Notes under the pieces: model-generated
Databases searched by the model: none
Told to the model about the DNA's origin: nothing
What the model saw: the letters and a program-made list of their open reading frames with translations, nothing else
Part shown: piece by piece, positions 8,440-18,206 of the stretch
Layout of the letters: each line of letters starts with the position of its first letter
How positions within the stretch are numbered: position 1 is the first letter of the stretch
Source: Pseudonocardia oceani
Lineage (GTDB): Bacteria > Actinomycetota > Actinomycetes > Mycobacteriales > Pseudonocardiaceae
Direction: 5' to 3'
DNA: 64,000 bases
Assembly: GCF_019263585.2 (NCBI RefSeq)
Contig: NZ_JADQDF010000001.1
Coordinates: 3,906,001-3,970,000, forward strand
Made by a program: the position numbers and the translations under genes

Positions 8440-9829
8440 GGACCGTCAGCTCGCGCGCCTCCGCGTACCGCTCCCGCACCTGCGGCGTCGGCGTCGGCGT
8501 CGGCGGAGCCTCGAACGACTCCGTGTCGGCCGCCGCCCACCCCGGCGGCGCGTCGGCGCCCGAGAGCACCCACGCGGCCTGGCGGGCCGCGCCGTCGGCG
8601 ACGTACTCGCCCGGCGTCGGACGCAGCACCGGCCGCCCGAACACCGCGGGGGCGATCCGAGCCACCGCGTCGGACCGGGCGCCGCCGCCGACGAGGAACA
8701 CCCGCCGCACCTCGACCCCGGCCGCCACCAGCGCGTCGAGCGCGTCGGCGAGCCCGCAGAGCAGGCCCTCCACCGCCGCCCGCGCGAGGTGCGCGGGGTT
8801 CGAGGTGCCGAGCGTGAGCCCGTGCAGCGCCCCCGTCGAGTCCGGCTTGTTGGGCGTGCGCTCGCCCTCCAGGTAGGGCACGAGCACCAGCCCGCCCGCC
8901 CCGGCCGGGGCCTCCAGCGCGAGCCGCGACAGCTCGGCGTGGTCGACTCCGAGCAGCGCGCACGCCGCGTCGAGCACCCGCGCGGCGTTGAGCGTGCACA
9001 CCAGCGGCAGGTGCTCGCCCGTCGCCGAGGCGAAGCCCGCGATGATCCCGGTCGGGTCGGCGGCGCGGACACCGCTGACGGCCGAGACCACCCCGGAGGT
9101 CCCCAGGGACACGACGACGTCGCCGGGGCCCGCGCCCAGCCCGAGCGCGGCACCGGCGTTGTCGCCCGTGCCCGGCCCGAGCAGCAGGCCCGGCCCGGCG
9201 ACGCCCTCGGCGGGCCCGAGCACGCGCGGCAGGACGACGTCGGAGCGCCCCAGGGCGCGTTCGAGCAGGTCGGGGCGGTAGCCGTCGTCGGACCAGTAGC
9301 CGGTGCCCGAGGCGTCGGAGCGGTCGGTGACCAGGTCGTCGAGGACGCCCGTGCCGCGCAGCCGCCAGGTCAGCCAGTCGTGCGGCAGGCACACCGCGGC
9401 GGTGGCGGCGGCGTGCTCCGGCTCGTGCGTGGCGAGCCAGCGCAGCTTGGTGACCGTGATCGAGGCGACGGGCAGGCTGCCCGTCGCGTCGGCCCAGGCC
9501 TGCGCGCCGAGCTCGTCGACGAGGTCGCTCGCCGCGCCGGCCGAGCGCGTGTCGTTCCACAGCAGCGCCGGGCGCACGACCTCGCCCGACCCCGACAGGC
9601 ACACCATCCCGTGCTGCTGCCCCGCGACGGCGAGCGCGTCGACGTCGTCGAGCCCGCCCGCCTTCGCCAGGGCCTCCTGCAGCGCCGACCACCAGGCCTC
9701 GGGGTCGACCTCCGTGCCGGCCGGGTGCGGCGCGCGGCCCTCGCGGACCAGCGCCCCGGTGTCGGCGTCCCGGACGACGACGGTGCAGGACTGGGTGGAG
9801 GAGTCGACGCCGGCGACGAGACGGCTCAC
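8423..9829 (-). CDS. xylB: Xylulokinase
   Basis: A 468-residue FGGY-family kinase that would phosphorylate D-xylulose to xylulose 5-phosphate. The N-terminal nucleotide/sugar motif AGVDSSTQS, the QQHGMV and LLWNDTRS sugar-site segments, the catalytic-Asp segment GDNAGAALG and the C-terminal ATP motif VGGGARSD are all present. The GTG at 9829 is used because AGVDSSTQS must lie near the N-terminus. It follows xylA on the same strand, separated by a 42-bp hairpin, and precedes the ROK gene. The last codons come from the adjacent intergenic repeat. Confidence 0.93.
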   Translation of the reverse strand: MSRLVAGVDSSTQSCTVVVRDADTGALVREGRAPHPAGTEVDPEAWWSALQEALAKAGGLDDVDALAVAGQQHGMVCLSGSGEVVRPALLWNDTRSAGAASDLVDELGAQAWADATGSLPVASITVTKLRWLATHEPEHAAATAAVCLPHDWLTWRLRGTGVLDDLVTDRSDASGTGYWSDDGYRPDLLERALGRSDVVLPRVLGPAEGVAGPGLLLGPGTGDNAGAALGLGAGPGDVVVSLGTSGVVSAVSGVRAADPTGIIAGFASATGEHLPLVCTLNAARVLDAACALLGVDHAELSRLALEAPAGAGGLVLVPYLEGERTPNKPDSTGALHGLTLGTSNPAHLARAAVEGLLCGLADALDALVAAGVEVRRVFLVGGGARSDAVARIAPAVFGRPVLRPTPGEYVADGAARQAAWVLSGADAPPGWAAADTESFEAPPTPTPTPQVRERYAEARELTVPRVGV

Positions 9830-9840
9830 GAGCACCCCCT

Positions 9841-9882
9841 CGTGAGTGGCGATCGTGCCCCTGGGCACGATCGCCGCTCACG
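9841..9882. repeat. 42-bp palindrome (family CGTGAGTGGCGA), xylA-xylB gap
   Basis: The left arm 9841-9860 (CGTGAGTGGCGATCGTGCCC) pairs with 9863-9882 over 20 bp, with one G-T wobble and a 2-nt loop. Related palindromes occur at 59383-59424 and 62398-62439. Here it lies between two co-directional genes, so it could trim or attenuate xylB relative to xylA rather than simply end transcription. Confidence 0.92.
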
Positions 9883-9884
9883 GG

Positions 9885-11060
<1,176 letters not shown>

Positions 11061-11071
11061 GTCTCGACTCC

Positions 11072-11092
11072 TTTGTTCGGTCGTTGAACAAA
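11072..11092 (-). promoter_or_regulatory. ROK/XylR-type operator upstream of xylA
   Basis: TTTGTTC-N7-GAACAAA is a perfect 7-bp inverted repeat spanning 21 bp, unusually A/T-rich for this genome and of the general form recognised by ROK repressors. It lies 12 bp upstream of the xylA ATG and 25 bp from the divergent xthA start. Confidence 0.8.
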
Positions 11093-11117
11093 CTCCTCCG
11101 ACGGTAGCGTGCGGACC

Positions 11118-11960
11118 GTGCGCCTGGCTACGTGGAACGTGAACTCCGCCCTGTCCCGCCTGCCCCGGCTCCTGCCCTGGCTCGACGAGCGCGCGCCCGA
11201 CGTCGTGTGCCTGCAGGAGACGAAGCTGTCCGACGACGCGTTCGGCGAGCACTTCGACGCGCCGCTGAAGGAACGCGGTTACGAGGTCGCGCACGTGGGG
11301 GAGGGCCGGTGGAACGGCGTCGCGCTGCTCTCACGCGTCGGCCTCGAGGACGTCCGTCGCGCCCTGCCTGCGGTGCCGTCGTTCCAGGACGCCGTCGAGG
11401 CCCGTGCCGTCACCGCCACCTGCGGCGGGCTGCGCGTCACGTCGGTCTACGTCCCCAACGGCCGCACGCCCGACGACCCCCACTATTCGTACAAGTTGGA
11501 GTGGCTCGCCGCGCTGGCCGCCTCCGTCGACGACCCCGCGACCACCGTCATCGCCGGCGACGTCAACATCGCCCCGACCGACGACGACGTCTGGGACCCG
11601 GCGCTGTTCGTCGACTCCACCCACGTGACGCCGGCCGAGCGCGGCGCCCTGACGACGCTGCGCGACCTCGGCCTGCACGACGTCGTCCGCGACCGCTGGC
11701 CCACCGAGCGGTTCTTCAGCTACTGGGACTACCGCGCCGGCCGCTTCCACCAGGACCAGGGCATGCGCATCGACCTCGTGCTCGCCGGCGGCGACCCGGC
11801 CGGCCGCGTCGCCGCCGCGTGGGTGGACCGCCTGGCGCGCAAGGGCACCGGCCCCAGCGACCACGCGCCGGTGATCGTCGACCTCGACACCGCCCCTGAC
11901 GGCGACATCGGCCCGGTCGTGCCGCCGCCCTCGAACCCGAAGGGCCGCAAGCGCCGCTAG
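11118..11960 (+). CDS. xthA: Exodeoxyribonuclease III / AP endonuclease
   Basis: A 280-residue EEP-fold nuclease that cleaves at abasic sites and trims 3' ends in base-excision repair. RLATWNVNS opens the fold; LQETKL holds the metal-binding Glu; [14 protein letters not shown], the FSYWDYRAG segment and the C-terminal GPSDHAPV with the catalytic His follow the family order. The GTG at 11118 starts directly at the fold; a GTG three codons upstream (11109) is an alternative. It is divergent from xylA. Its stop shares a CTAG with the stop of the convergent MFS gene. Confidence 0.93.
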   Translation: MRLATWNVNSALSRLPRLLPWLDERAPDVVCLQETKLSDDAFGEHFDAPLKERGYEVAHVGEGRWNGVALLSRVGLEDVRRALPAVPSFQDAVEARAVTATCGGLRVTSVYVPNGRTPDDPHYSYKLEWLAALAASVDDPATTVIAGDVNIAPTDDDVWDPALFVDSTHVTPAERGALTTLRDLGLHDVVRDRWPTERFFSYWDYRAGRFHQDQGMRIDLVLAGGDPAGRVAAAWVDRLARKGTGPSDHAPVIVDLDTAPDGDIGPVVPPPSNPKGRKRR

Positions 11961-13303
11961 GCCGCCCGCCCGGCGAGCACCGCACCGAGCGCGGCCAGCC
12001 CGACGAGCACCGCCACCAGCACCGGCAGGGCGACGGCGGGCGCGACGAGCAGGGCCAGCAGTGCGCCGCCGAGCCCGATCATCAGCGCGGTCGTGAGCTG
12101 GTCGGCGATCTGCGCGGCCGAGCTGTGGAAGCCGACCGCCTCGGGCTCCGACTTCTGCAGCAGCAGGAACGACACCGACGAGAACCCGAGCCCCATCCCG
12201 ACGCCCGCGAGCGCCCAGAACGGCAGCGCCAGCCACGGCAGCCCCCACGCCGGGGCGACGAGCAGCATCCCCGCGGTGCCGGTGCCGAGCGCGCAGAAGC
12301 CGATCCGCAGCAGGCGGGCGCGCGGGAGGTCGGGGCGGCGCCCCTGCCACGCCGCCGCGCTCGACCAGCCCAGCGACCCGACGATCAGCGGCAGCCCGGC
12401 GGCGGCGAGCGTCCAGCCGTGGGTGCCGTTGAGCATGAGCGGCAGGTAGGAGTTGACGGTGAAGAACACGCCGGCGAGCAGCCCGCGGGCGACGACGACG
12501 GTCGGCACGCCGCGCCCGGAGCGGAACACCCCCCGCGGCAGCAGCCGCGGCACCGCCGGCACCAGCAGCAGGAGCGCCCCCGCGGTGACCGCGGCCCCCG
12601 CGGCGCCCTCCTGCTGCGCGGCCCAGCTCAGCCCGGACACGCCCACCGCCGCGGCCGCCGCCGCGGGCACGAGCCCGGGACGCGCCTGCGCGGCGGCGCG
12701 CTCGGGATCGGGCGGCCCCAGCCGTCGCACGGCCGGGACGACCAGCGCCACCGCGAGCACCACGAACGGCACCAGCCCCAGGAACACCCAGTGCCACGAC
12801 ACCGCCTCGGTGACGACGCCCGACACCGGCGGCCCGATCAGCGACGGCAGCACCCACGCCGAGCTGATCAGCCCGAACACCGCGGGCCGCGCGCGCCCGG
12901 GGTAGACCAGCGCGATCAGGACGTAGACGCCGACGCCCAGCGCGCCCGCCCCGAGCCCCTGGAACAGCCGTCCCACCAGCAGCTGCGGCATCGTGGCCGC
13001 GGTGCCCGCGACGAGCAGGCCCAGCCCGAACAGCACCGGCGCGACGACGAGCGGCACGCGCGGCCCGGCCCGGTCGCACCACCGCCCGCCCAGCACCGTG
13101 CCGAAGACCGACGCCGCCATGAACGCCACGAACGGCCACGCGTACATCGACACGGCCCCCAGGTCGGCGACCAGTGCGGGCATCGCCGTCCCGACCCCCA
13201 TCGCCTCGAACGCGACCAGGCTGATCAGCAGGACCAGCCCGACGGTGGTCGAGCGGCGGTCGGGCCCGAAGAGCTCGGCGCGGACGGGGGTGGGGGCGGT
13301 CAT
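11957..13303 (-). CDS. MFS transporter, drug-efflux type
   Basis: A 448-residue polytopic protein with about 12-14 membrane segments. The loop-2/3 signature LGGRWCDRAGPRVPLVVAP and motif GRLFQGLGAGALGVGVYVLIALVYPGR match the DHA-type major facilitator drug exporters driven by proton motive force; the stretch GLISSAWVLPSLIGPPVSGVV resembles motif C of antiporters. No substrate can be read from the sequence, and no dedicated regulator lies beside it. The 3' end overlaps the xthA stop by 4 bp. Confidence 0.88.
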   Translation of the reverse strand: MTAPTPVRAELFGPDRRSTTVGLVLLISLVAFEAMGVGTAMPALVADLGAVSMYAWPFVAFMAASVFGTVLGGRWCDRAGPRVPLVVAPVLFGLGLLVAGTAATMPQLLVGRLFQGLGAGALGVGVYVLIALVYPGRARPAVFGLISSAWVLPSLIGPPVSGVVTEAVSWHWVFLGLVPFVVLAVALVVPAVRRLGPPDPERAAAQARPGLVPAAAAAAVGVSGLSWAAQQEGAAGAAVTAGALLLLVPAVPRLLPRGVFRSGRGVPTVVVARGLLAGVFFTVNSYLPLMLNGTHGWTLAAAGLPLIVGSLGWSSAAAWQGRRPDLPRARLLRIGFCALGTGTAGMLLVAPAWGLPWLALPFWALAGVGMGLGFSSVSFLLLQKSEPEAVGFHSSAAQIADQLTTALMIGLGGALLALLVAPAVALPVLVAVLVGLAALGAVLAGRAA

Positions 13304-13461
13304 GCGCCGATGGTGCTCCCTGGACCCGGGTGGAGGTCAACGCGATACGGCGTCGCCGGGGTCTCACCCCATCGGGCGGTTCGGTCCCCTCCGTCCGGCG
13401 GCGGCCCGGCGCCCGCGCCACCCTCCGGGCGTCCGTTCCCCGCTCCCCGGAGGTCCGCACG

Positions 13462-14190
13462 ATGACCCGCACCACGATCCGCACGACGGCGCTCGCCGCG
13501 CTCGCCCTCGCGACCGTCACGGCCTGCTCGTCGCCGGAGCCCGCCGCCCCGGCCCCGGCCGCGCCCGCCCCGGCCGCCGCGCCGACCGGCGTCGGTGAGC
13601 AGGGTGTCGGTGAGCAGGGCGACGCGCTGGGCCGGGCCCTGACCGCCGCCACCGGCCTCGCCGCGCTCGGCGGGCTGGGCCAGGACCAGGGCGCGGGTGA
13701 CCAGGTCCGCGGCCTCGGCGGGCAGCTGTCCTCCGACGCCGAGTCGCTGACCGAGCAGCTCCGCGCGCTCGCGCAGGAGCAGGGCGTCGCCGTCACCGAC
13801 GCGCTCACCCCCGAGCAGCAGGCGCAGCTGGCCGACCTCGGCGCCCGCAGCGGGGAGCCGTTCGACCAGGCCTGGCTGCGCGCCGCCGGCGACGCGATCG
13901 CGCAGGCCCGCGCTGCCGCGGAGGCCGTGCTCGCCTCGCCCGACGCGTCGCCGGAGGCGAAGGCCGCCGCCGAGCAGGCTCTCGCCCGCCTCGACGCCCT
14001 CTCCGCAGGCCTGTCCGACGCCGCCACCGCGGCCGGGGCCGACGCGCCGACCGCGGTCGAGGCCGGCAGCGGCGGCCAGGCCTCCGACGACGGCACGCTG
14101 CTCGCCGTCGGCCTGCTGGGCGGCGGGATCGTGCTGGTCGGCGGAGCCGCGCTGGTCGGTGGCGCGGTGCGCCGCCGCCAGGACTCCTGA
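13462..14190 (+). CDS. Lipoprotein-like secreted protein with C-terminal membrane anchor
   Basis: A 242-residue protein. A signal peptide ends in a lipobox (TVTAC, Cys22), followed by an Ala/Pro-rich linker and a helical, Gln/Ala-rich body (EQLRALAQEQ, ALTPEQQAQL). A hydrophobic segment (LLAVGLLGGGIVLVGG) and the basic tail RRRQDS close it. The C-terminal hydrophobic-plus-basic arrangement resembles sortase substrates, and a sortase gene starts 14 bp downstream, yet no LPxTG/LAxTG motif precedes the anchor. CCGGAGG 9-14 bp before the ATG supports the start. Function unknown. Confidence 0.7.
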   Translation: MTRTTIRTTALAALALATVTACSSPEPAAPAPAAPAPAAAPTGVGEQGVGEQGDALGRALTAATGLAALGGLGQDQGAGDQVRGLGGQLSSDAESLTEQLRALAQEQGVAVTDALTPEQQAQLADLGARSGEPFDQAWLRAAGDAIAQARAAAEAVLASPDASPEAKAAAEQALARLDALSAGLSDAATAAGADAPTAVEAGSGGQASDDGTLLAVGLLGGGIVLVGGAALVGGAVRRRQDS

Positions 14191-14204
14191 CGCCCCGCCC
14201 CTCC

Positions 14205-14822
14205 GTGCGCCGCCCCTCCGTGCGCCGGTGGCCGGCCCTGCTGGCCGCCGGCGCGGGTCTGGCGTGCCTCGTCGCCGGTTCCGCGCTGCTGCTGACCGGG
14301 GCGGGCGCGGCGGACGTCGGGGTGGTGCCGCCGGTCGTGGTGTCCGCGCTGCCCCCGGCCCCCGGTGCGCCCCCGACCCCCGGCACGACCCCGGTGGCCG
14401 TCGAGATCCCGGGCCGCGCGGTCCGGGCCCCGGTCGTGCCGGTCGGCACCGCGGCGACCGGTGCGATGGAGCTGCCCGCGGACCCGCGGGCGGTCGGCTG
14501 GTGGTCACCCGGCCCGCTCGTGGGCGGGCGGGGCGCCGCGGTGCTCGCCGGTCACGTCGACACCGCCGAGATCGGGCTCGGTGCGTTCGCCGTGCTGCGC
14601 GAGGTCGAGCCGGGGGAGGAGGTGGTCGTGCGGGGGACCGACGGGCGGGAGCTGCGCTACGTCGTCGCCGCGCGCCGGGAGTACCGCAAGGCCGAGCTGC
14701 CCGCCGACCTGTTCACCGGCGACGGCCCGCCCGGCCTGGTCCTCATCACGTGCGGCGGGAAGTTCGACCGGGCTACGGGGCACTACGAGGACAACGTGGT
14801 CGTGCACGCCGTCCCGGCCTGA
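14205..14822 (+). CDS. Class E/F-type sortase
   Basis: A 205-residue membrane-bound transpeptidase. The N-terminal signal-anchor (about residues 9-31) precedes a Pro-rich spacer and the sortase beta-barrel. The catalytic His is in LAGHVD (H117) and the nucleophile in LITCGG (C183), with an Arg downstream in FDRATGHYEDN completing the usual triad. It should sit outside the membrane and cleave a sorting signal of an exported protein. The preceding gene at 13462 is the natural partner candidate but lacks a recognisable motif. Confidence 0.85.
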   Translation: MRRPSVRRWPALLAAGAGLACLVAGSALLLTGAGAADVGVVPPVVVSALPPAPGAPPTPGTTPVAVEIPGRAVRAPVVPVGTAATGAMELPADPRAVGWWSPGPLVGGRGAAVLAGHVDTAEIGLGAFAVLREVEPGEEVVVRGTDGRELRYVVAARREYRKAELPADLFTGDGPPGLVLITCGGKFDRATGHYEDNVVVHAVPA

Positions 14823-14868
14823 CCCGCCGTGCGAACCGGGGGTACCGGCGCCGGAGGGCTCTGGCACT

Positions 14869-16146
14869 GTGGACGCCGTGAGCAGCAGCGTCGACACCCC
14901 CACCGGGACCACCGGGACCCCCGAGCACACCGCCGTCCGCGAGGCCGCCCTCCGCGCCGCCGCCGCGGCCCCGGGCGTGCGGGCCGCGGGCGGGGCCGCC
15001 GTCGACGCCGCCCTCCGCACGGCCGCCGAGCTGCTGCGCGAGCGCTCGCGCGACCTCCTCGAGGCCAACCACGCCGACGTCACCGCGGCCGAGCAGAACG
15101 GCATGGCCGCCGGCCTCCTCGACCGCCTGCGCCTCACCCCCGAGCGGATCGCGGAGATGGCCACCCAGCTCGACGTCCTCGCCGACACCCCCGAGCCGCC
15201 GCTGCAGCGCGAGGTCCGCACGCTGCCCACCGGCGAGCGGGTGTTCGAGCGGCGCGTGCCCGTCGGCGTCATCGGGGCGGTGTTCGAGGCGCGTCCCAAC
15301 GTCACCGTCGACGTCGCCTCCCAGGTGCTTAAGGCCCGCAGCGCCGCCGTCCTGCGCACCGGTGCGGCCGCGCTCGGGAGCGCGCGGGCGCTGGTCGAGC
15401 TCGTCCTCGCCCCGGCCCTGGAGCGCCACGGCGTGCCCGCCGACGCCGTGCAGCTCGTGCCGACCCCCGGCCACGCCGGCGCCGACGCGCTCGTCGGGCT
15501 GCCCGACCTCGTGCCGCTCGTGGTCGTCCGCGGCAGCGGTGACGTCACGCGCCGGCTCTCCGCGCTCGGCGCCGCGGCGGGCACCCGCGTGCTCGCCCAC
15601 GCCGACGGCGGCGGGGTGCTCTACCTGCACGGCAGCGCCGACGAGGACGACGTCGCCCGGCTGGTCACCGAGTCGACCGACCGCCTCGGCGTCTGCAACC
15701 GCCTCAACCTCCTGCTCATCGACACCGACGCCTACGACCGCCTCTGGCCGGTCGCCGAGGAGGCGCTGGCCGACCGCGACATCGTCCCCAGCCTCGCCCC
15801 GCACGACCACCCGCTCGGCCACGAGTGGGCGCTCGACTCCGGCTCCGAGGCGCACGTGACGGTCGCGACCGTCGACGGCCCGCTCGACGCCGCCCTCACC
15901 GCCGCCCGCGAGACGTCCGGGCTGGCCGCGTCGGTCTGCGCCACCGACGAGGACGCCGCCACCGCGTTCATCGACGCCTACACCGGTACCGGCGTCTTCT
16001 GGAACACCACGACGCGCCTGCTCGACGGCTACAAGCTCCTCGGCCTGCCCGAGACCGGCATCAACGTCGACCACACGCCCGGCCCGCGCGGCCCGGTCAC
16101 CTACGTCGACCTGTCGCTGCGCCAGTTCGTGGTGCTCCCGGCCTGA
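14869..16146 (+). CDS. proA: Gamma-glutamyl phosphate reductase
   Basis: About 425 residues; NADPH-dependent reduction of gamma-glutamyl phosphate to glutamate semialdehyde, the second step of proline synthesis. The family segments are in order: VPVGVIGAVFEARPNVTVD, the catalytic-Cys region DRLGVCNRLN, and the C-terminal NTTTRLLDGY and GETGIN-like LPETGINVDHTPGPRG. Start GTG 14869 lies 11 bp after a GGAGG; GTG 14878 is an alternative. The partner proB is not in the window. The 3' end overlaps the convergent AraC gene by 46 bp, which is a rather long tail-to-tail overlap. Confidence 0.95.
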   Translation: MDAVSSSVDTPTGTTGTPEHTAVREAALRAAAAAPGVRAAGGAAVDAALRTAAELLRERSRDLLEANHADVTAAEQNGMAAGLLDRLRLTPERIAEMATQLDVLADTPEPPLQREVRTLPTGERVFERRVPVGVIGAVFEARPNVTVDVASQVLKARSAAVLRTGAAALGSARALVELVLAPALERHGVPADAVQLVPTPGHAGADALVGLPDLVPLVVVRGSGDVTRRLSALGAAAGTRVLAHADGGGVLYLHGSADEDDVARLVTESTDRLGVCNRLNLLLIDTDAYDRLWPVAEEALADRDIVPSLAPHDHPLGHEWALDSGSEAHVTVATVDGPLDAALTAARETSGLAASVCATDEDAATAFIDAYTGTGVFWNTTTRLLDGYKLLGLPETGINVDHTPGPRGPVTYVDLSLRQFVVLPA

Positions 16147-17069
16147 CGCACCTCGCGCGCGGTGCTGCCGAACCGCGCGCGGAACGCCCGGCTGAAGTGC
16201 GAGGCGTCGACGAAGCCCCAGGACAGCGCGAGGTCGCCGATCGTGCGGTGGCGCAGCCCGGGGTCGCACAGGTCGGCGCGCACGGCGTCGAGGCGCTGGG
16301 CCCGGATCCACTCCGCGATCGAGCACGGCTCCCCGGCGAACGCCCGGTGCAGCGTGCTCACCGACGCGTGCAGCTGCCCGGCGATCATCGCGACCGAGAG
16401 GTCGGGGTCGCGCAGCCGCGCCCGCGCGACCGCCCGCACCTGCTCGCGGCGCGCCTCCAGCGACGGTTCGGGCGCCTCGCCGCCCAGCGAGCTCAGCCCC
16501 GCCACGACGATGTGCCCGACGCTCTGCGCCACCGCCGCCGCGGCGGCCGGTTCGAGCACGGCGATGTCGGCGGCCAGCGTCCGGATCATCTCGATCATCA
16601 GGTGCCCCGCGCCGCGGGAGCCGCGGACACTCCGCGCGGTGAGGTCGGTCGCGTCGCGCAGCTGCGAGCGCAGCGTCGGCCCGGGCAGCATGAGGACGTA
16701 CTGCTGGAACGGCCCGTCGAAGTCGAGGCGGTAGGGGCGCGTGGAGTCGTAGAGCGCGAAGTCGCCCGCGTGCAGCACGGCGGTGCGCCCGTCCTGACTG
16801 ATCCGCCCGACGCCCGAGGTCTGGATGCTCACCAGGAACCGGTCCTCGGCGGCCCGCGCGATCAGCGACGGCGTGCGGTGCACGTGCTGCGCCGACGCCG
16901 TGACGCGGGAGAGCTCCAGGGTGGCCAGCGAGTCGATCCGGATGTCGCCGACGACGTCGCCGCCCGGCGCGTCGCAGGACAGCTGCACGTAGGCGTCGGA
17001 GACCGCGTCGTTCCAGAAGGCCAGCCGGTCGCGCGCCTCCACCTGGTCGGTGGTGAGCAGGCGGGCCAT
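16101..17069 (-). CDS. AraC-family regulator, probable activator of the aldoxime/nitrile genes
   Basis: A 322-residue protein with an N-terminal AraC-binding-like (AraC_binding_2 type) domain (RLAFWNDAVSDAYVQL; HAGDFALYDSTRPYRL) and a C-terminal double HTH (LSVAMIAGQLHASVSTLHRAF; TIGDLALSWGFVDASHFSRAFRARFG). It diverges from the nitrilase-aldoxime dehydratase operon by 114 bp, an interval containing a 13-bp direct repeat at 22-bp pitch. AraC-type activators commonly control aldoxime dehydratase clusters, which makes an aldoxime- or nitrile-responsive activator the best guess. Confidence 0.87.
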   Translation of the reverse strand: MARLLTTDQVEARDRLAFWNDAVSDAYVQLSCDAPGGDVVGDIRIDSLATLELSRVTASAQHVHRTPSLIARAAEDRFLVSIQTSGVGRISQDGRTAVLHAGDFALYDSTRPYRLDFDGPFQQYVLMLPGPTLRSQLRDATDLTARSVRGSRGAGHLMIEMIRTLAADIAVLEPAAAAAVAQSVGHIVVAGLSSLGGEAPEPSLEARREQVRAVARARLRDPDLSVAMIAGQLHASVSTLHRAFAGEPCSIAEWIRAQRLDAVRADLCDPGLRHRTIGDLALSWGFVDASHFSRAFRARFGSTAREVRQAGSTTNWRSDRST

Positions 17070-17111
17070 GGACCGACGGTAGGGACGGCGGACCCCACCC
17101 GGCAAGGCCCT

Positions 17112-17146
17112 GACCCGCAGAGTCAACGAGGTCGACACGCAGGGTC
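17112..17146. promoter_or_regulatory. Direct-repeat operator candidate for the AraC regulator
   Basis: GACCCGCAGAGTC (17112-17124) and GACACGCAGGGTC (17134-17146) match at 11 of 13 positions with starts 22 bp apart, about two helical turns, as expected for AraC/XylS proteins that bind tandem direct repeats. It is the only repeat seen in the divergent gap, 37 bp before the nitrilase start. Confidence 0.5.
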
Positions 17147-17183
17147 CACCGCGGGGCCCGCCGCGTCGCCAGGCTCGTCGGCC

Positions 17184-18206
17184 ATGAGCACCCACCCGCA
17201 GTTCCGCGCCGCCGCCGTGCAGGCCGCGCCCGCCTTCCTCGACCTCGACGCCGGCGTCGACAAGACCGTGGCGCTGATCGCCGAGGCGGCCGCGAACGGG
17301 GCCGAGCTGATCGGCTTCCCGGAGACGTGGCTGCCCGGCTACCCGTGGTTCGCCTGGCTCGACTCCCCGGCCTGGGGCATGCAGTTCGTCCAGCGCTACT
17401 TCGACAACTCGCTGGTCTACGGCTCGCCCCAGGCCGACCGGATCGCCGCCGCCGCGCGCGAGCACAGCATCACCGTCGTGCTGGGCCAGTCCGAGCGCCG
17501 CGGCGGCAGTCTCTACATCGCGCAGTGGACGATCGGCCCGGACGGGCAGACGATCTCGCGCCGCCGCAAGCTCAAGCCCACCCACGTCGAGCGGACGATC
17601 TTCGGCGAGGGCGACGGCTCCGACCTCGCGGTGCACGCGACGCCGCTGGGCCGCCTCGGCGGCCTGTGCTGCTGGGAGCACCTGCAGCCGCTGTCGAAGT
17701 ACGCGATGTACGCCCAGGACGAGCAGGTGCACGTCGGCGCGTGGCCCAGCTTCTCGCTCTACGTCGGCGGGGCGTACGCGCTCGGCCCGGAGGTCAACAC
17801 GTCCGCGAGCCGCGTCTACGCCGTCGAGGGCGGGTGCTTCGTGCTGGCGCCGTGCGCCACGGTCTCGCCGGAGATGGTCGACCTGCTCTGCACCGACGAC
17901 ACCAAGCGCGCCCTGCTCCAGCCCGGCGGCGGGCACGCGCGGATCTTCGCCCCCGACGGGCAGGAGATCGCCGAGCGCCTCGCCCCCGACGCCGAGGGCC
18001 TGCTCTACGCCGACATCGACCTCGGCATGATCTCGCTGGCCAAGGCCGCGGCCGACCCGGCGGGCCACTACTCGCGCCCCGACGTCACCCGCCTGCTGCT
18101 CAACACGACCCCCGGCGACCGCGTCGTGCCGTTCTCCGCGCCCGGCGTCGAGGTCGGCGGGGACGTCGACCCCGAGCCCGCGCTGCGCGCGGAGGTGCCG
18201 GCGTGA
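17184..18206 (+). CDS. Nitrilase (carbon-nitrogen hydrolase)
   Basis: A 340-residue nitrilase-branch enzyme converting a nitrile to the carboxylic acid and ammonia. The catalytic Glu is in GFPETWLPGYPW (E47), the Lys in KLKPTHVER (K131) and the Cys in CCWEH (C163). The extended GYPW and length match true aliphatic/arylaliphatic nitrilases rather than amidases. Its stop overlaps the GTG of the aldoxime dehydratase gene (GTGA). Together they would take an aldoxime through the nitrile to the acid without releasing the nitrile broadly. Confidence 0.92.
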   Translation: MSTHPQFRAAAVQAAPAFLDLDAGVDKTVALIAEAAANGAELIGFPETWLPGYPWFAWLDSPAWGMQFVQRYFDNSLVYGSPQADRIAAAAREHSITVVLGQSERRGGSLYIAQWTIGPDGQTISRRRKLKPTHVERTIFGEGDGSDLAVHATPLGRLGGLCCWEHLQPLSKYAMYAQDEQVHVGAWPSFSLYVGGAYALGPEVNTSASRVYAVEGGCFVLAPCATVSPEMVDLLCTDDTKRALLQPGGGHARIFAPDGQEIAERLAPDAEGLLYADIDLGMISLAKAAADPAGHYSRPDVTRLLLNTTPGDRVVPFSAPGVEVGGDVDPEPALRAEVPA

